Notes: generated from the letters alone by a model not told the origin. A stretch of DNA of 64,000 nt from GCA-002731945 sp913047775 (GCA_913047775.1 CAJWUE010000001.1:18698-82697); one strand, 5' to 3'; positions 8,826-19,480 are shown, counted from the stretch's first letter. Numbers and translations are program-made.

Positions 8826-10225
8826 TTATTTAACCCGGTATATTTACTTACAAACTCATGTGCCATTTTTGAAATATTGCCAGCACCCATAAAAACCACT
8901 AGATCTTTTTTTCTTAAGTTATTGATTAAAAAATTTTCTAATTCTTCCGCATTCTGGCAGTAATAAATGTTCTTCTTTCCATTTTTTTTAATTGATTCTG
9001 CCAAATATTTAGAATTATATCTGCCAATGGTTTTTTCTCCAGCTGCATAGACTGGTAAAAATAAAGTAATGTTTGACTTATCAAAACTATTGCAAAACTG
9101 GGTAAATGTATTTTTTAATCTTGAATAACGATGAGGTTGTACAATTGATATAATCCTCTTTTTTTTCAAAATTTTTAACGCTGAAAGTGTCGCTTTTATT
9201 TCCGTAGGGTGATGAGCATAATCATCATAAAAAGATACACCGTTCACATTATTGATAAAACTCAAACGTCTTTTAACGCCTTTAAAGTTCTTAAGCCCTA
9301 TCTTAATATTCTGAAAGTCAACACCGAGATTACTGGTAACAGTAATAGCTGATAAAGCATTGTTAATATTATGTTTCCCGTGGATCGGTACAAAAAAATT
9401 TTTCACTTCTCTTTTAGAAGTATTATTATATTTTAATTGAATATCGAATTTTGTACCGGATTTGGTATTTCGAATATTTTTTGCCATGATATTAGCTTTT
9501 TTGTCATGTCCATAAAAAAATACCTTTGATACCTTTGACTTTTTTGCAAGCTTGTAGGCTCTTTGATCATCAGAACAAACAGCAACAAAACCAAAAATAG
9601 AAATATTATTTATATATTTTTCGAATGCCAAATTCAAAGACTTCATATTCCCATAGAAATCCAAATGCTCATTATCAATAGATGTAATAACTCCACAAAA
9701 AGAAGGAAGTTCTATAAAACTTCCATCGGACTCATCTGTTTCAACAATCATCCATTCATCTGAACCTAGTTTTGTGTTTGATCCAAATGAATTGATTATT
9801 CCTCCGTTTATCACCGTGGGGTCAAAATGTGATGAATAAAATATGTCTGATATTATTGACGTAGTAGAAGTTTTTCCATGACTTCCTGCAATAGTAATTG
9901 TCTTTTTCATTCTCATTAACTCAGCTAACATTTTTGAACGACTTATTACAGGAATAGCTAAATCATTTGCAGAAATTATTTCAGAATTTCTTTTCGAAAC
10001 AGCAGAGGAATAGACTAATAATGATGAACCCTTGACGTTAGAAGGATCGTGACCAATATAAACATTGATACCAATTTTTCTTAATCTTCTTACATTGGAA
10101 CTTTCATTTAAATCCGAACCGTAAACTTTGTATCCAAGGTTATGAAGAATTTCGGCAATACCACTCATCCCAATACCACCTATTCCTACCAAAAAAATCT
10201 TATCGTTCTTCTTGATTATTTCCAC
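8822..10225 (-). CDS. murC: UDP-N-acetylmuramate--L-alanine ligase
   Basis: Mur ligase that adds L-alanine to UDP-MurNAc using ATP, in the cytoplasm. The 467 residues contain the N-terminal nucleotide-sugar motif GIGGIGMSGIAEIL, the P-loop GSHGKTSTTS, the central ligase signature with ETDESDGSF, and DDYAHHPTEI in the C-terminal domain, which is diagnostic for MurC. The start is GTG at 10225 within the murG 3' end (10-base overlap). Length and motif order are normal. Confidence 0.96.
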   Translation of the reverse strand: MEIIKKNDKIFLVGIGGIGMSGIAEILHNLGYKVYGSDLNESSNVRRLRKIGINVYIGHDPSNVKGSSLLVYSSAVSKRNSEIISANDLAIPVISRSKMLAELMRMKKTITIAGSHGKTSTTSIISDIFYSSHFDPTVINGGIINSFGSNTKLGSDEWMIVETDESDGSFIELPSFCGVITSIDNEHLDFYGNMKSLNLAFEKYINNISIFGFVAVCSDDQRAYKLAKKSKVSKVFFYGHDKKANIMAKNIRNTKSGTKFDIQLKYNNTSKREVKNFFVPIHGKHNINNALSAITVTSNLGVDFQNIKIGLKNFKGVKRRLSFINNVNGVSFYDDYAHHPTEIKATLSALKILKKKRIISIVQPHRYSRLKNTFTQFCNSFDKSNITLFLPVYAAGEKTIGRYNSKYLAESIKKNGKKNIYYCQNAEELENFLINNLRKKDLVVFMGAGNISKMAHEFVSKYTGLNK

Positions 10226-11334
10226 ACTAATTTTCCAGTTAAGAGATTTTCTATAAAATCGACTATATTTTTAGATCCACCCCCTTTAGAAGCAGCTTTA
10301 GCATTATTAGCTATCTTTAATAACTCTGATGGAGAGGAAATTAGGTCAAAAATCTTATCTGATAAAATTTCTTCGTTAATATCCGACTGATGATAGACAA
10401 TGGCCCCATTTAATGAATCCAAAACTTTTGCATTATACTCCTGATCTCCATCAATTGAAGATGGTAAAGGTATTAATATTCCAGGCCTTCCTAACAACGA
10501 TAGTTCGCTTATTGTAGAGGCTCCTGATCTTGATATAACCAAGTGAGAATTTCTTAATCTTTTTGGTAGATCATAAAAAAAATCATTCACTTCGGCCTTA
10601 ATACCAATAGAAATATATAAATCCTTAACAGAATTTATTTCTTCAGTTCTGGATTGATGCATAATATTAAGCTTTTTTCTATAATTGTCGGGTAACTTAC
10701 TTAAGGCTCTGGGAATTAATTTTGAAAAAAAACTAGCTCCCTGGCTTCCACCAAAGACTAAAATATTAAATATTTTACCATTATAAGCTATGTAGGGGTT
10801 AATCTCATTAGTGACTTCATCTCTTATTGGATTGCCCGAAAAACAAGATTTCTTTTTTACCTTTTCTGGGAGGTTATATATGTCTTTAAATCCTTTTGTC
10901 AGTCCGTTGGTAAAATTAGAAAGGAATAAATTGGCCCTACCCATAATAGAGTTTTGCTCGTGAATTATAATTTTTAGACCACAAATTTTTGCCGCTAAAA
11001 GAGGTGGAACTGTTGGGTATCCACCAAAACCTACCGCTAAAGAAGGTTTATAATATGTTATCCAGTAAATAGATATTACTAATCCATAAAGAAGTTTTAT
11101 CAAAATATATGGCCAATAAATTATATTCTTTTTACTAAAGGTAGCTGATAAAATAAATTTAGTTTGATCAACAAAAAAATTATCTAGTAACCCTTCTATA
11201 CGGCGATCAGTAAAAAGAATAACCTTATACCCTCTTCTCTTTAATTCTTCTGATGTCCCTTTTGCAGAGTAAAGATGGCCACCCGTACCTCCAGCAGCTA
11301 ACAAAACACATTTATCTTTGGCCTTTACATGCAT
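10216..11334 (-). CDS. murG: Lipid II synthase MurG (GlcNAc transferase)
   Basis: GT28 glycosyltransferase on the inner face of the membrane that adds GlcNAc to lipid I, giving lipid II. The 372-residue protein shows the first glycine-rich loop AAGGTGGHLYSA, the second loop VFGGSQGA and the donor-site segment SRSGASTISELSLLGRPGI. A hydrophobic patch near residues 75-95 fits membrane association. The start is ATG at 11334, three bases after the ftsW stop. Confidence 0.96.
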   Translation of the reverse strand: MHVKAKDKCVLLAAGGTGGHLYSAKGTSEELKRRGYKVILFTDRRIEGLLDNFFVDQTKFILSATFSKKNIIYWPYILIKLLYGLVISIYWITYYKPSLAVGFGGYPTVPPLLAAKICGLKIIIHEQNSIMGRANLFLSNFTNGLTKGFKDIYNLPEKVKKKSCFSGNPIRDEVTNEINPYIAYNGKIFNILVFGGSQGASFFSKLIPRALSKLPDNYRKKLNIMHQSRTEEINSVKDLYISIGIKAEVNDFFYDLPKRLRNSHLVISRSGASTISELSLLGRPGILIPLPSSIDGDQEYNAKVLDSLNGAIVYHQSDINEEILSDKIFDLISSPSELLKIANNAKAASKGGGSKNIVDFIENLLTGKLVWK

Positions 11335-11337
11335 GGA

Positions 11338-12513
11338 TCAAACCATAGTTTCATATTTAATAAGGTCTTTAGATTTGCTTATTGAAGGAGAGGTTTTTCT
11401 AGTTATAGCCAGAAACATACCCATAGTAATACCCATTGAAACCATTGAAGAACCTCCATACGAGATAAAAGGTAAAGTCATCCCTTTAGCAGGAACAAGA
11501 CTCAAATTTACTGCTATATGGATTAAAGTCTGAAGCCCAAAAAGCAATAGTAAGCCTGCAGATGCAAGTTGTTTGAAATAATTATGTTGGATTAATACCT
11601 TAGAAAACCCTCGAAAAACTAATGCGCAATAAAGTATCATTATTGGCAAAGTAACAATTAGTCCATTTTCTTCGGCAATGGCTGCAAAAATGAAATCTGT
11701 ATAGGCATCGGGAAGATCATATTTAACCCAACTTTCACCTATACCTTTCCCAAATATTTTTCCATTCTCAATGGCATCAATAGCAGCTTGTGTTTGAGTT
11801 AATTTACTATCAACTTTTCCTGACCCAAACCATATTTCTAACCAACTATCAACTCTTAGAGCAAAGTGAGAAAAATTTAGATAAAAGATTACGAAAGAAA
11901 AAAGGCCTAAAACAAATATTGGAGCTATGATTGTCCAAGATAGGCCTTGAAGAAAAATAATTCCGAGTAAAGTCAAAAACAGAAGGATTGTTTGGCCAAG
12001 ATCAGGTTGAGATAACAATAATAATGATATTATTAAGAATAAAATTATAGGTAACCACCACAACATTTTATCTTTTTCAATTTTTGCTCTGGTATAAAAC
12101 CATGCTGAAAGAACTACAAATGCAGGTTTTAAAAACTCTGAAGGCTGAACAGTTGTATATCCCCATAACGACAACCATCTAGAAGATCCGCCACTATTAA
12201 CGCCTATAAATAATGTCAATAAAAGCCCTAAAATTCCAAAAAAGAACATAATTAATGATAATTTTCTTGTAAAACTTTCTGAAAGAATTGAAACCAAAAA
12301 CATTAAAGATAAAGAAACAAAAAGATAAATTGTCTGTCTCATCAAAAAATAATATTTATCGGTATTAAGATCATCCGCTTCGACAGGGCTAATGGCTAAA
12401 GAAAAATACAGTCCTATCATGCCAAGAAAAATGACTCCAAAAAGAAACAATCTATCTACAGTAAACCACCATTCACCGATCAAGCCACTATTAGTTCTGG
12501 ATATTCTTAACAT
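11338..12513 (-). CDS. ftsW: Septal peptidoglycan polymerase FtsW (SEDS family)
   Basis: Inner-membrane SEDS glycosyltransferase that polymerises lipid II at the septum together with FtsI. The 391-residue protein has about ten hydrophobic segments. SEDS hallmarks include GSSRWLSLWGYTTVQPSEF in the first large loop, QPDLGQTILLF, and the C-terminal PFISYGGSSM. It overlaps murD by seven bases. Position within the dcw cluster, next to ftsI, murD and murG, argues for FtsW rather than RodA. Confidence 0.95.
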   Translation of the reverse strand: MLRISRTNSGLIGEWWFTVDRLFLFGVIFLGMIGLYFSLAISPVEADDLNTDKYYFLMRQTIYLFVSLSLMFLVSILSESFTRKLSLIMFFFGILGLLLTLFIGVNSGGSSRWLSLWGYTTVQPSEFLKPAFVVLSAWFYTRAKIEKDKMLWWLPIILFLIISLLLLSQPDLGQTILLFLTLLGIIFLQGLSWTIIAPIFVLGLFSFVIFYLNFSHFALRVDSWLEIWFGSGKVDSKLTQTQAAIDAIENGKIFGKGIGESWVKYDLPDAYTDFIFAAIAEENGLIVTLPIMILYCALVFRGFSKVLIQHNYFKQLASAGLLLLFGLQTLIHIAVNLSLVPAKGMTLPFISYGGSSMVSMGITMGMFLAITRKTSPSISKSKDLIKYETMV

Positions 12514-13814
12514 TTTGACACCAAAGATAAAACTGCCTCACTAAAAACCTCTCCCCTATGAATATAATCATGAAACTCATCTTGAGAACTACAGCCAGGA
12601 GATAACAACACACATCCACAACCAAATTTTTTTGCACTTTTAAAAGCTGATTGAGTAGCCTTTTCAATATTTTCAGAAATCTCATAATCTACATTTTTTG
12701 GGACAATTTCTGATAAAATTTTTGAAGAGCTTCCAATAAAAAAAGCCTTCCTAATATTTTTAGATCTAAAATTGATTTTCGATAAATTATTTTCTTTGGA
12801 TAAACCCCCAACAATCAGAAAAATATTTTCGTAATTTCTTAAAGCAAAATTTGTTGCCTCAGGATTAGTTGACTTTGAATCGTTTACAAATTTAATGTTA
12901 TTCTTTTCTAGAATTTTAATATGCCTATGCTCTAGATCTTTAAAAGAATTAAAACCCAAAAGAACTCGATTTCTCTTTATTCCAAATTCATTAGTTATTG
13001 ATTTTACTACAGGATATAATTCGCTTATTAGGACTTTAAAAGAATTTTTTTTGAGATTATATTTTATTTCCGAATCTTCGATAATTATCTTCCGGGATGG
13101 TATATTAATTTTATTTATTAAATCACGGTAACTATCAATACTGTTTAGGATTGCTATATCTTTTTCTTTCTGATTCTTAAAAATTTCAAATTTTGTTTTT
13201 CTATAAAATTCATGCGAAGGATACCTATCCATATGATCCTCAGAAATATTTAATAGAACCGCAATATCGGGTCTAAATTTTTTAATAGATTCTAATTGGA
13301 AAGATGAAATTTCAATTATATATACAGTTTCATGTGTTCCAGGATTAATTGAAAGGATTGGTTTCCCAATATTTCCTGCTAACCTTGTCTCAAAACCTTC
13401 ATTTATAAGTATTTCATTTAGCAGAGTGGCTGTTGATGATTTTCCATTCGTTCCGGTAATTGCAATAACCTTACCATAGGGAAATTCTGTTCCGTGGGCT
13501 TTGTGAAATAACTCTATATCTCCATAAATGGGTATTTTATTTTCGATACAAATTTTTATTGCTTCTGGAGTTTTACCATATCTTAATGGGACTCCGGGAG
13601 AAGGTATTAAAGCATACAAATCATTCCAAACCCAATTCGTAGGCTCTGTAAGCTTAAGACCTTTTGAAACAAGTTTTTCCCTTAAGGTTTGATCATCATC
13701 CCATAGAAACAAATTTGCCCCACTTTGGCTTAAAGATTCATAGACTGCTAGACCAGTTTTTTGTAATCCATAAATAGCTACATTTTTTGAATCGAATTCA
13801 TTCAATATTATCAT
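12507..13814 (-). CDS. murD: UDP-N-acetylmuramoylalanine--D-glutamate ligase
   Basis: Mur ligase adding D-glutamate to UDP-MurNAc-L-Ala. It has an N-terminal dinucleotide-like fold (VAIYGLQKTGLAVYESL), the P-loop ITGTNGKSSTATLL, NISEDHMDRY and the C-terminal ligase domain. I place the start at ATG 13814 (435 residues), two bases after the mraY stop, because the protein then begins just before the conserved first strand. A longer reading from 13874 would overlap mraY by 58 bases and add 20 residues not expected in the family. Coupling to ftsW is by a seven-base overlap. Confidence 0.95.
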   Translation of the reverse strand: MIILNEFDSKNVAIYGLQKTGLAVYESLSQSGANLFLWDDDQTLREKLVSKGLKLTEPTNWVWNDLYALIPSPGVPLRYGKTPEAIKICIENKIPIYGDIELFHKAHGTEFPYGKVIAITGTNGKSSTATLLNEILINEGFETRLAGNIGKPILSINPGTHETVYIIEISSFQLESIKKFRPDIAVLLNISEDHMDRYPSHEFYRKTKFEIFKNQKEKDIAILNSIDSYRDLINKINIPSRKIIIEDSEIKYNLKKNSFKVLISELYPVVKSITNEFGIKRNRVLLGFNSFKDLEHRHIKILEKNNIKFVNDSKSTNPEATNFALRNYENIFLIVGGLSKENNLSKINFRSKNIRKAFFIGSSSKILSEIVPKNVDYEISENIEKATQSAFKSAKKFGCGCVLLSPGCSSQDEFHDYIHRGEVFSEAVLSLVSKC

Positions 13815-13816
13815 GC

Positions 13817-14905
13817 TTATCTCAACTTCAAGGTTGAAAGACCTATTAAGGCTAATATAAAAGCTATTATCCAAAAGCGGATAACTATTGTTGGCTCAGA
13901 CCAACCTTTCTGCTCGAAATGGTGGTGTAGTGGAGCCATCATAAAAATTCTTCTACCAAATAGCCTAAATGAAATAACCTGAATAATGACAGAAAGTGCT
14001 TCAAAAACAAATAACCCGCCTATTATAAAGAGTACCAATTCATGCTTAGTAGCTATCGAAACTGATCCTAATAAAGCTCCTAGGGACAAGGACCCTGTAT
14101 CACCCATAAATATCATCGCCGGCGGAGCATTAAACCATAAAAAACCAAGCCCTGATCCCAATAAAGCACAACACAATATAGCTAATTCGCCAGTATTAGG
14201 TATATGAATAAGTCCTAGATATTGTGAAAATATAATATTTCCAGATAAGTAGGCAATTAAAGCAAAACTAGCAACGGCAATCATTACAGGAACAATTGCG
14301 AGCCCATCTAGCCCATCCGTTAAGTTTACAGCATTAGATGACCCAATAAGCACACAACTTGAAAAAATATAAAAGATTAAAAAACCACTTAATATAGGTC
14401 CATCAATAAAGGGAGAAAAAATAGAAAATCTTATATTTTGAGGTAATGTTACAGAAAATAAATATAAGATAATTAAAGAAAGAAGAATTTGAAAAAATAT
14501 CTTTTTTCGCCAAGAAATTCCAGAAGAACTTTGTTCAATAATTTTTTTATAATCATCAACGAAACCAATTAACCCAAAACCTAAGACAGAAATTAAGACT
14601 ATCCATATATAATTATTAAATACATCAGCCCATAAAACGGTACTTAATACCAATGCGACAAGTATTAGTATCCCTCCCATTGAAGGTGTTCCTCTTTTTG
14701 AGATTAAATGAGAGGGAGGACCATCGGATCTAATCGGCTGTCCTTCTCTTTGTTTTAATTTCATAAACCTGACAAATTTTGGTCCGATTAATAAAACTAT
14801 TAGAAAAGATGTAATAATTGAACAACCTGCTCTAAAAGTTAAATAATTGAATAACCCTGACCCTGGAAAACTGAGGTCAAATGAATTTAAAAGATAAATA
14901 ATCAT
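13817..14905 (-). CDS. mraY: Phospho-N-acetylmuramoyl-pentapeptide-transferase
   Basis: Integral membrane enzyme that transfers phospho-MurNAc-pentapeptide to undecaprenyl phosphate, making lipid I. The 362 residues contain about ten hydrophobic segments. MraY signatures are visible: SKRGTPSMGG, the NLTDGLDGLA loop with catalytic aspartates, FMGDTGSLSLG and the HHH motif APLHHHFEQKGW. The ATG shares one base with the murF stop codon. Family and position leave little doubt. Confidence 0.97.
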   Translation of the reverse strand: MIIYLLNSFDLSFPGSGLFNYLTFRAGCSIITSFLIVLLIGPKFVRFMKLKQREGQPIRSDGPPSHLISKRGTPSMGGILILVALVLSTVLWADVFNNYIWIVLISVLGFGLIGFVDDYKKIIEQSSSGISWRKKIFFQILLSLIILYLFSVTLPQNIRFSIFSPFIDGPILSGFLIFYIFSSCVLIGSSNAVNLTDGLDGLAIVPVMIAVASFALIAYLSGNIIFSQYLGLIHIPNTGELAILCCALLGSGLGFLWFNAPPAMIFMGDTGSLSLGALLGSVSIATKHELVLFIIGGLFVFEALSVIIQVISFRLFGRRIFMMAPLHHHFEQKGWSEPTIVIRFWIIAFILALIGLSTLKLR

Positions 14906-16308
14906 TAAGCAATTTTCCGAACCGGAAAATGAGAAAGTAAATTTTTGGCAATCTTATGTACATTACTAGAAGAAGATCCTTTTAAGAGAAGCAAATCTTC
15001 GTCACGTATTAATTCTCCTAAATCTTCAATAAGGCTATCAGCTTCAGAATAATAAGAACCTTTTTTCTCTTCAATTATTTTTTCCCAAGTATATTTGATT
15101 TCCTTTCCACAGGCTAAAACATAATCAATAGATGAATTATTTATTTCTGAAGCAAGATTTTCATGGGCTTTTTGCGTTAATGTTCCTAATTCTAACATAT
15201 CTCCGACGATCAAAACCTTCCGTTTAAAATCAAGATTATTAATTGAAGAGAAAGTTTGTATTGCAGCTGACATTGAATCCGGATTACTATTGTAGCTTTC
15301 GTCTATGATGGTAATTTTCTTGCCATAATATTCGCATATGTATCTTTTTCCTCTCCCCTCAATAAGCTCAAAACTCCCCATCTTCTTTAGAAAATTTTTA
15401 GGATTATTTCCTAGTGATATACAAACTGAAGCTGCGGCTAAGCAATTCAAAGCCATATGCTTACCGATGAAAGGTAAATAAAAATTCATATTCTGATCTT
15501 TGTATTTTGCATTTATCCGGCATTTATCGTTATTAAACTCATAATTAGAAAGTGAGAAATCTGCTTCTTTATTTTTTCCGAAGGTTAGGAAATCAATTTC
15601 CTTGTTCAGGCTCTCAAAATTGAAAGAAGGACTGGTAATTAAATCATAATTATAAATTAAATGTCCTTGATTTAATAATCCATCAGTTATAGAGGCCTTT
15701 TCTTTTTTTATCTCCTCTATGCTTTTGAAAAACTCAAAATGAGCTGTACCGACATTATTAATAACTGCAATATTGGGTTTAGTTATGTTAGATAAGTTAC
15801 TTATTTCTCCCATACGATTCATACCAATTTCAATAATAACGTATTGAGCATCTAAAGGAATTCTGGTGAGTGATAAAGGTACACCAATATGATTATTGTA
15901 TGAACTATGGGAAGAATAAACTTTACCATACTCACTTAAACCAAAGGCTATCATTTCCTTTAAAGTGGTCTTACCACTACTTCCTGTTACGGCTATAACC
16001 ATAGCTTTAGTTCTATTTCTAGCATAGATACCTAGATTGGTAAGAGCCATTAGGACATCATCAACAAAAATTATCTTTTCATATGAAAATTTAGATGGTG
16101 CATTGGAAATAACCACCTCAGCGCCTCTATCTAATGCTTCAGGAATAAAATCATGACCGTCATAATTCTTTCCATACAAAGCAAAAAATATATCTCCGGG
16201 ATTCAATGTTCTGGAATCGATAGAAACTCCCGATGCATTCCAATTATCAGAACCATGTCCTTTTATTACACTTAAAACTTCTTTTCCGTTCCACAATGAT
16301 TCTTTCAT
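14905..16308 (-). CDS. murF: UDP-MurNAc-tripeptide--D-alanyl-D-alanine ligase
   Basis: Mur ligase completing the UDP-MurNAc-pentapeptide by adding the dipeptide made by Ddl. The 467-residue product has the N-terminal substrate domain (SIDSRTLNPGDIFFALYGKNYDGHDFI), the P-loop VTGSSGKTTLKEM, the central SYNNHIGVPLSLTRI segment typical of MurF, and DESYNSNPDSM in the C-terminal half. It follows murE with a single-base gap. Length and motifs are standard. Confidence 0.96.
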   Translation of the reverse strand: MKESLWNGKEVLSVIKGHGSDNWNASGVSIDSRTLNPGDIFFALYGKNYDGHDFIPEALDRGAEVVISNAPSKFSYEKIIFVDDVLMALTNLGIYARNRTKAMVIAVTGSSGKTTLKEMIAFGLSEYGKVYSSHSSYNNHIGVPLSLTRIPLDAQYVIIEIGMNRMGEISNLSNITKPNIAVINNVGTAHFEFFKSIEEIKKEKASITDGLLNQGHLIYNYDLITSPSFNFESLNKEIDFLTFGKNKEADFSLSNYEFNNDKCRINAKYKDQNMNFYLPFIGKHMALNCLAAASVCISLGNNPKNFLKKMGSFELIEGRGKRYICEYYGKKITIIDESYNSNPDSMSAAIQTFSSINNLDFKRKVLIVGDMLELGTLTQKAHENLASEINNSSIDYVLACGKEIKYTWEKIIEEKKGSYYSEADSLIEDLGELIRDEDLLLLKGSSSSNVHKIAKNLLSHFPVRKIA

Positions 16309-16309
16309 C

Positions 16310-17743
16310 TTATTTTCCTAGAATATTTCTAACAGTTTCTTGATCTGAAAAAGGTATTGTATCTTGACCTATGACTTGATATTTTTCGTGCCCTTTGCCG
16401 GCAATAATTATAGAGTCTCCTTTTTTTCCAGTCTCAATTCCCTTTTTTATTGCTTCCGCTCTATCAGAAATCTCTAAAGCATCATTACAATTATTAATAA
16501 TTTGACTTCTAATTTCTTCCGGATCTTCATTTCTTGGATTATCATCTGTAACTATTACAAAATCCGCATATTCTGAGGCTATTCCACCCATAACTGACCT
16601 TTTAAGTTTATCTCTCTCACCTCCACATCCAAAAACCAGAATTATATTATTCTCGGTAAGTTCCCTTAATGAAAAAATTGCGGCCGTTAGAGCTGCAGGG
16701 GTATGTGCATAATCAACATATATTTTGGCTCCTTTGATATTTTTTCCACAGTACTCTAACCTTCCCGAAATTGGTTTAAGGTGTTGCATATTTTCAAAAA
16801 CTCTTTCAGAAGGCTCGCCTGAAGCTATAGCTAAACCAACAGCACAAAGTATGTTCATCGCTTGAAAATATCCCTCTACTTTTAAGGGAATAGAAAATTG
16901 CCTTCCGCTGTACTGAAAAATAATATCCATTCCGTTCTCAGAAGGAGTAACTCTTCTTAAATTAAACGAATTAGCTGATTCTCCTATCTCTATCACTCCT
17001 CGTCCTGATTTCTTTACAATTGAGGATAATTCTCTTCCTGCTTCTGTATCGACGCATATAACCGCATAATTTTCTTTAGGAAGGATTTCAGTAAAGAGCC
17101 GCTTTTTGGCTATAAAATAGTCTTCCATATTTTTATGATAATCCAAGTGATCCTGACTAATGTTAGTAAAGCCTGCTGCCCTGACCTTAACACCATCAAT
17201 TCTATGTTGTGCGAGTCCATGACTAGAAGCCTCTAGAACCAAATGCGAGACTCCTGAATTATGAAGATCAGAAAGAGTTCTATGTAAAGCTACAGGGTCA
17301 GGGGTAGTATTATTAATATCTTTTATTTCTTCATTATTAATTACCCCTAGAGTCCCTATACTTGAAGAATTTTTGTTAAGTAGCTGCCATAATTGATGAA
17401 GAAAGTTAGTGGTTGAGGTTTTACCATTCGTTCCTGTCACTGCACAAATAATTTCAGGATATTTAGGGTATATTAAGGCAGAAATTTCGGACAAACGTTT
17501 TCTCGGATTATTATCTTTTATGAGAGCAATCTTCTCATCAAAATGTCCCTTAAAGCTTGATGATGCTACTATTGCCTTTGCGCCTTTTTCTATAGCTTCA
17601 GGAATATAGTTTTCCCCTCTATCAACCTCCCCGTTTATTGCTACAAAAATAAAACCATCTTTAACCTCCCTACTATCACAGGTAACGCCCGTAATATTGA
17701 GATCCGTTTTTTGTTTTTCATCTATTTTTTGAATGTTAATCAT
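16310..17743 (-). CDS. murE: UDP-MurNAc-dipeptide--meso-diaminopimelate ligase
   Basis: Mur ligase adding the third stem-peptide residue. The 477-residue protein has the P-loop GTNGKTST (104-111) and the DNPR motif (401-404, in DDNPRNEDP), which marks enzymes that add meso-diaminopimelate rather than lysine. The cell wall is therefore predicted to be the usual Gram-negative type. The ATG overlaps the ftsI end by eight bases. Confidence 0.97.
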   Translation of the reverse strand: MINIQKIDEKQKTDLNITGVTCDSREVKDGFIFVAINGEVDRGENYIPEAIEKGAKAIVASSSFKGHFDEKIALIKDNNPRKRLSEISALIYPKYPEIICAVTGTNGKTSTTNFLHQLWQLLNKNSSSIGTLGVINNEEIKDINNTTPDPVALHRTLSDLHNSGVSHLVLEASSHGLAQHRIDGVKVRAAGFTNISQDHLDYHKNMEDYFIAKKRLFTEILPKENYAVICVDTEAGRELSSIVKKSGRGVIEIGESANSFNLRRVTPSENGMDIIFQYSGRQFSIPLKVEGYFQAMNILCAVGLAIASGEPSERVFENMQHLKPISGRLEYCGKNIKGAKIYVDYAHTPAALTAAIFSLRELTENNIILVFGCGGERDKLKRSVMGGIASEYADFVIVTDDNPRNEDPEEIRSQIINNCNDALEISDRAEAIKKGIETGKKGDSIIIAGKGHEKYQVIGQDTIPFSDQETVRNILGK

Positions 17744-19478
17744 TCGATACTTCCGCTAATCGAGTAAATCTATCATTTTGCCTTTCTTCATACCTATCAT
17801 CCTTCACTATATTCAATAAGGGTGCTGACAATTTTATTACATTTCCTGCCGTTGGAACTGCATTCCAATAAGAGGTATTGCCGCGAACATTTTTCTTAGA
17901 TTCGGGACTATCATAACTTATTAGGATTATATATTCAGGGTCCCAACCAGGAAAAGCACCTACAAAACTTGTTAGAATACCGCAGTACCCTCCTGTTTTA
18001 CATGGTTGGTCAGCCGTCCCTGTTTTTCCTATTACGTAGTATCCTTCTATATTGGCTTTTTTACCAGAACCATTTTTTACTACTTGACGCATAGCAAATC
18101 TCATACTTTCACTAACTTCACTAGAAATTAACTTTGCTTGGGTTCTGTAGGGTTTTTCTCTTTGGTATAAAGTTGGTTCTATGACATACCCACCATTAAC
18201 TATTGCGGCCGTTGCTGTGACAAATGATAGAGGAATCACACCTAGACCTTGGCCAAAGGAGATAGTAATTAGAGAAGATTCGTTCCAAGGATTTGGCAGA
18301 ACTGGGCTTCCTGTCTCTAAAAGTTCAAAAAAGAGCTCATCTAAAAGCCCCGCCTCTTTTAAAAATCTCTTTTGTTCATCAAGACCCACTAATAAAGCTA
18401 TCTGAGCCATACATATATTAGAAGATTTTTCTAAGCATTGGGCGGCATTAAGGTATTGAGTTTTTTGTTTTCTGTAATCCCGTAAGCACATTGGTCTATA
18501 TTTTTTTATACACTTCCACGTATCAAATTCATCGGAAAGAGTAATTCTTTCATTTTCCAAGGCCATAGCTAAAGTAAATATCTTCATGACCGAACCCAAT
18601 TCATAACTTCCCTGAGTTATCTGGTTAAATGAGTGTGACTTAATATCCATCTTATTCATCTCAAATTTTATATTGTTAGGATCAAAATCTGGAAGTGATG
18701 CAAGAGCAATAATTTCTCCATTCTTAGCATTCATAATAATTCCGAAAGCCGCCTTAGCATTATATTCTCTCATTCCATTTGAAAGTTCTGTCTCAAGGTG
18801 ATTTTGTATTCTCAAATCAATACTGAGATTTATAGATCTAGAAGTTATACCTGAATAAGAAATAGTTCTTTCAAAACCAGCTCCACCTTCTAAATCTCTT
18901 TGGGAATAACCTATAATATGAGATGCAAGTCTTTTATTTGGATAAATTCTTCTCCAAACATCATTAAACTCAACCTCTGCTACTCCCGCATTAAGAATCT
19001 CGTATCGCTCTTTATCACTGATATCATTCGCCAATTCAAAATAACTTCCAGATCTCAACAATTGATCTTCTAATATCTTGGGATCCTTATTCAAAATTGG
19101 TGCCAGTTTTATTGCTGACTCTGAAGCGTATTTTGGATTTCTGAGTGATGCTCTAATAGTTTTTACAGTCGTCGCAATTATTTTTCCCTCTCTATCAAGA
19201 ACATCCGGTTTTGGTTTTCTAATTTGGTGAATCTCTACTTTTATTGGTGTGTACCCAATTACATCTCCTGGAAATATCGATAAGAACGTATTTCTGACCG
19301 AAAAAATAAGAAATAAAGCTAAGAATATATTTACCGCAAACCTAATCCTTTCTCTGCCTATTTTGATAGATTCTTGGAAAATGGGATTACTGTATTTTTG
19401 CTGTTGAGTTTTTCTAAATAGATAAGAAATGTCATTCCCAACCACAATTTTTCGAAAATTTCCTTTTTTTTCTTTCAT
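17736..19478 (-). CDS. ftsI: Septal transpeptidase FtsI (PBP3)
   Basis: Class B penicillin-binding protein cross-linking septal peptidoglycan in the periplasm, partner of FtsW. The 580 residues start with a basic cytoplasmic segment and one transmembrane helix (about 47-65). The pedestal domain follows, then the transpeptidase domain with SVMK (serine 296, lysine 299), SSN (352-354) and KTG (485-487). An insert with cysteines (WKCIKKYRPMCLRD, about 321-334) lies between the first two motifs. The gene follows ftsL by two bases. Confidence 0.97.
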   Translation of the reverse strand: MKEKKGNFRKIVVGNDISYLFRKTQQQKYSNPIFQESIKIGRERIRFAVNIFLALFLIFSVRNTFLSIFPGDVIGYTPIKVEIHQIRKPKPDVLDREGKIIATTVKTIRASLRNPKYASESAIKLAPILNKDPKILEDQLLRSGSYFELANDISDKERYEILNAGVAEVEFNDVWRRIYPNKRLASHIIGYSQRDLEGGAGFERTISYSGITSRSINLSIDLRIQNHLETELSNGMREYNAKAAFGIIMNAKNGEIIALASLPDFDPNNIKFEMNKMDIKSHSFNQITQGSYELGSVMKIFTLAMALENERITLSDEFDTWKCIKKYRPMCLRDYRKQKTQYLNAAQCLEKSSNICMAQIALLVGLDEQKRFLKEAGLLDELFFELLETGSPVLPNPWNESSLITISFGQGLGVIPLSFVTATAAIVNGGYVIEPTLYQREKPYRTQAKLISSEVSESMRFAMRQVVKNGSGKKANIEGYYVIGKTGTADQPCKTGGYCGILTSFVGAFPGWDPEYIILISYDSPESKKNVRGNTSYWNAVPTAGNVIKLSAPLLNIVKDDRYEERQNDRFTRLAEVSND

Positions 19479-19480
19479 AA

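Noticed and set aside
13815..13874. 20-residue N-terminal extension of MurD
   Set aside because: It would overlap mraY by 58 bases and lies before the conserved first strand; ATG 13814 directly after the mraY stop fits better.
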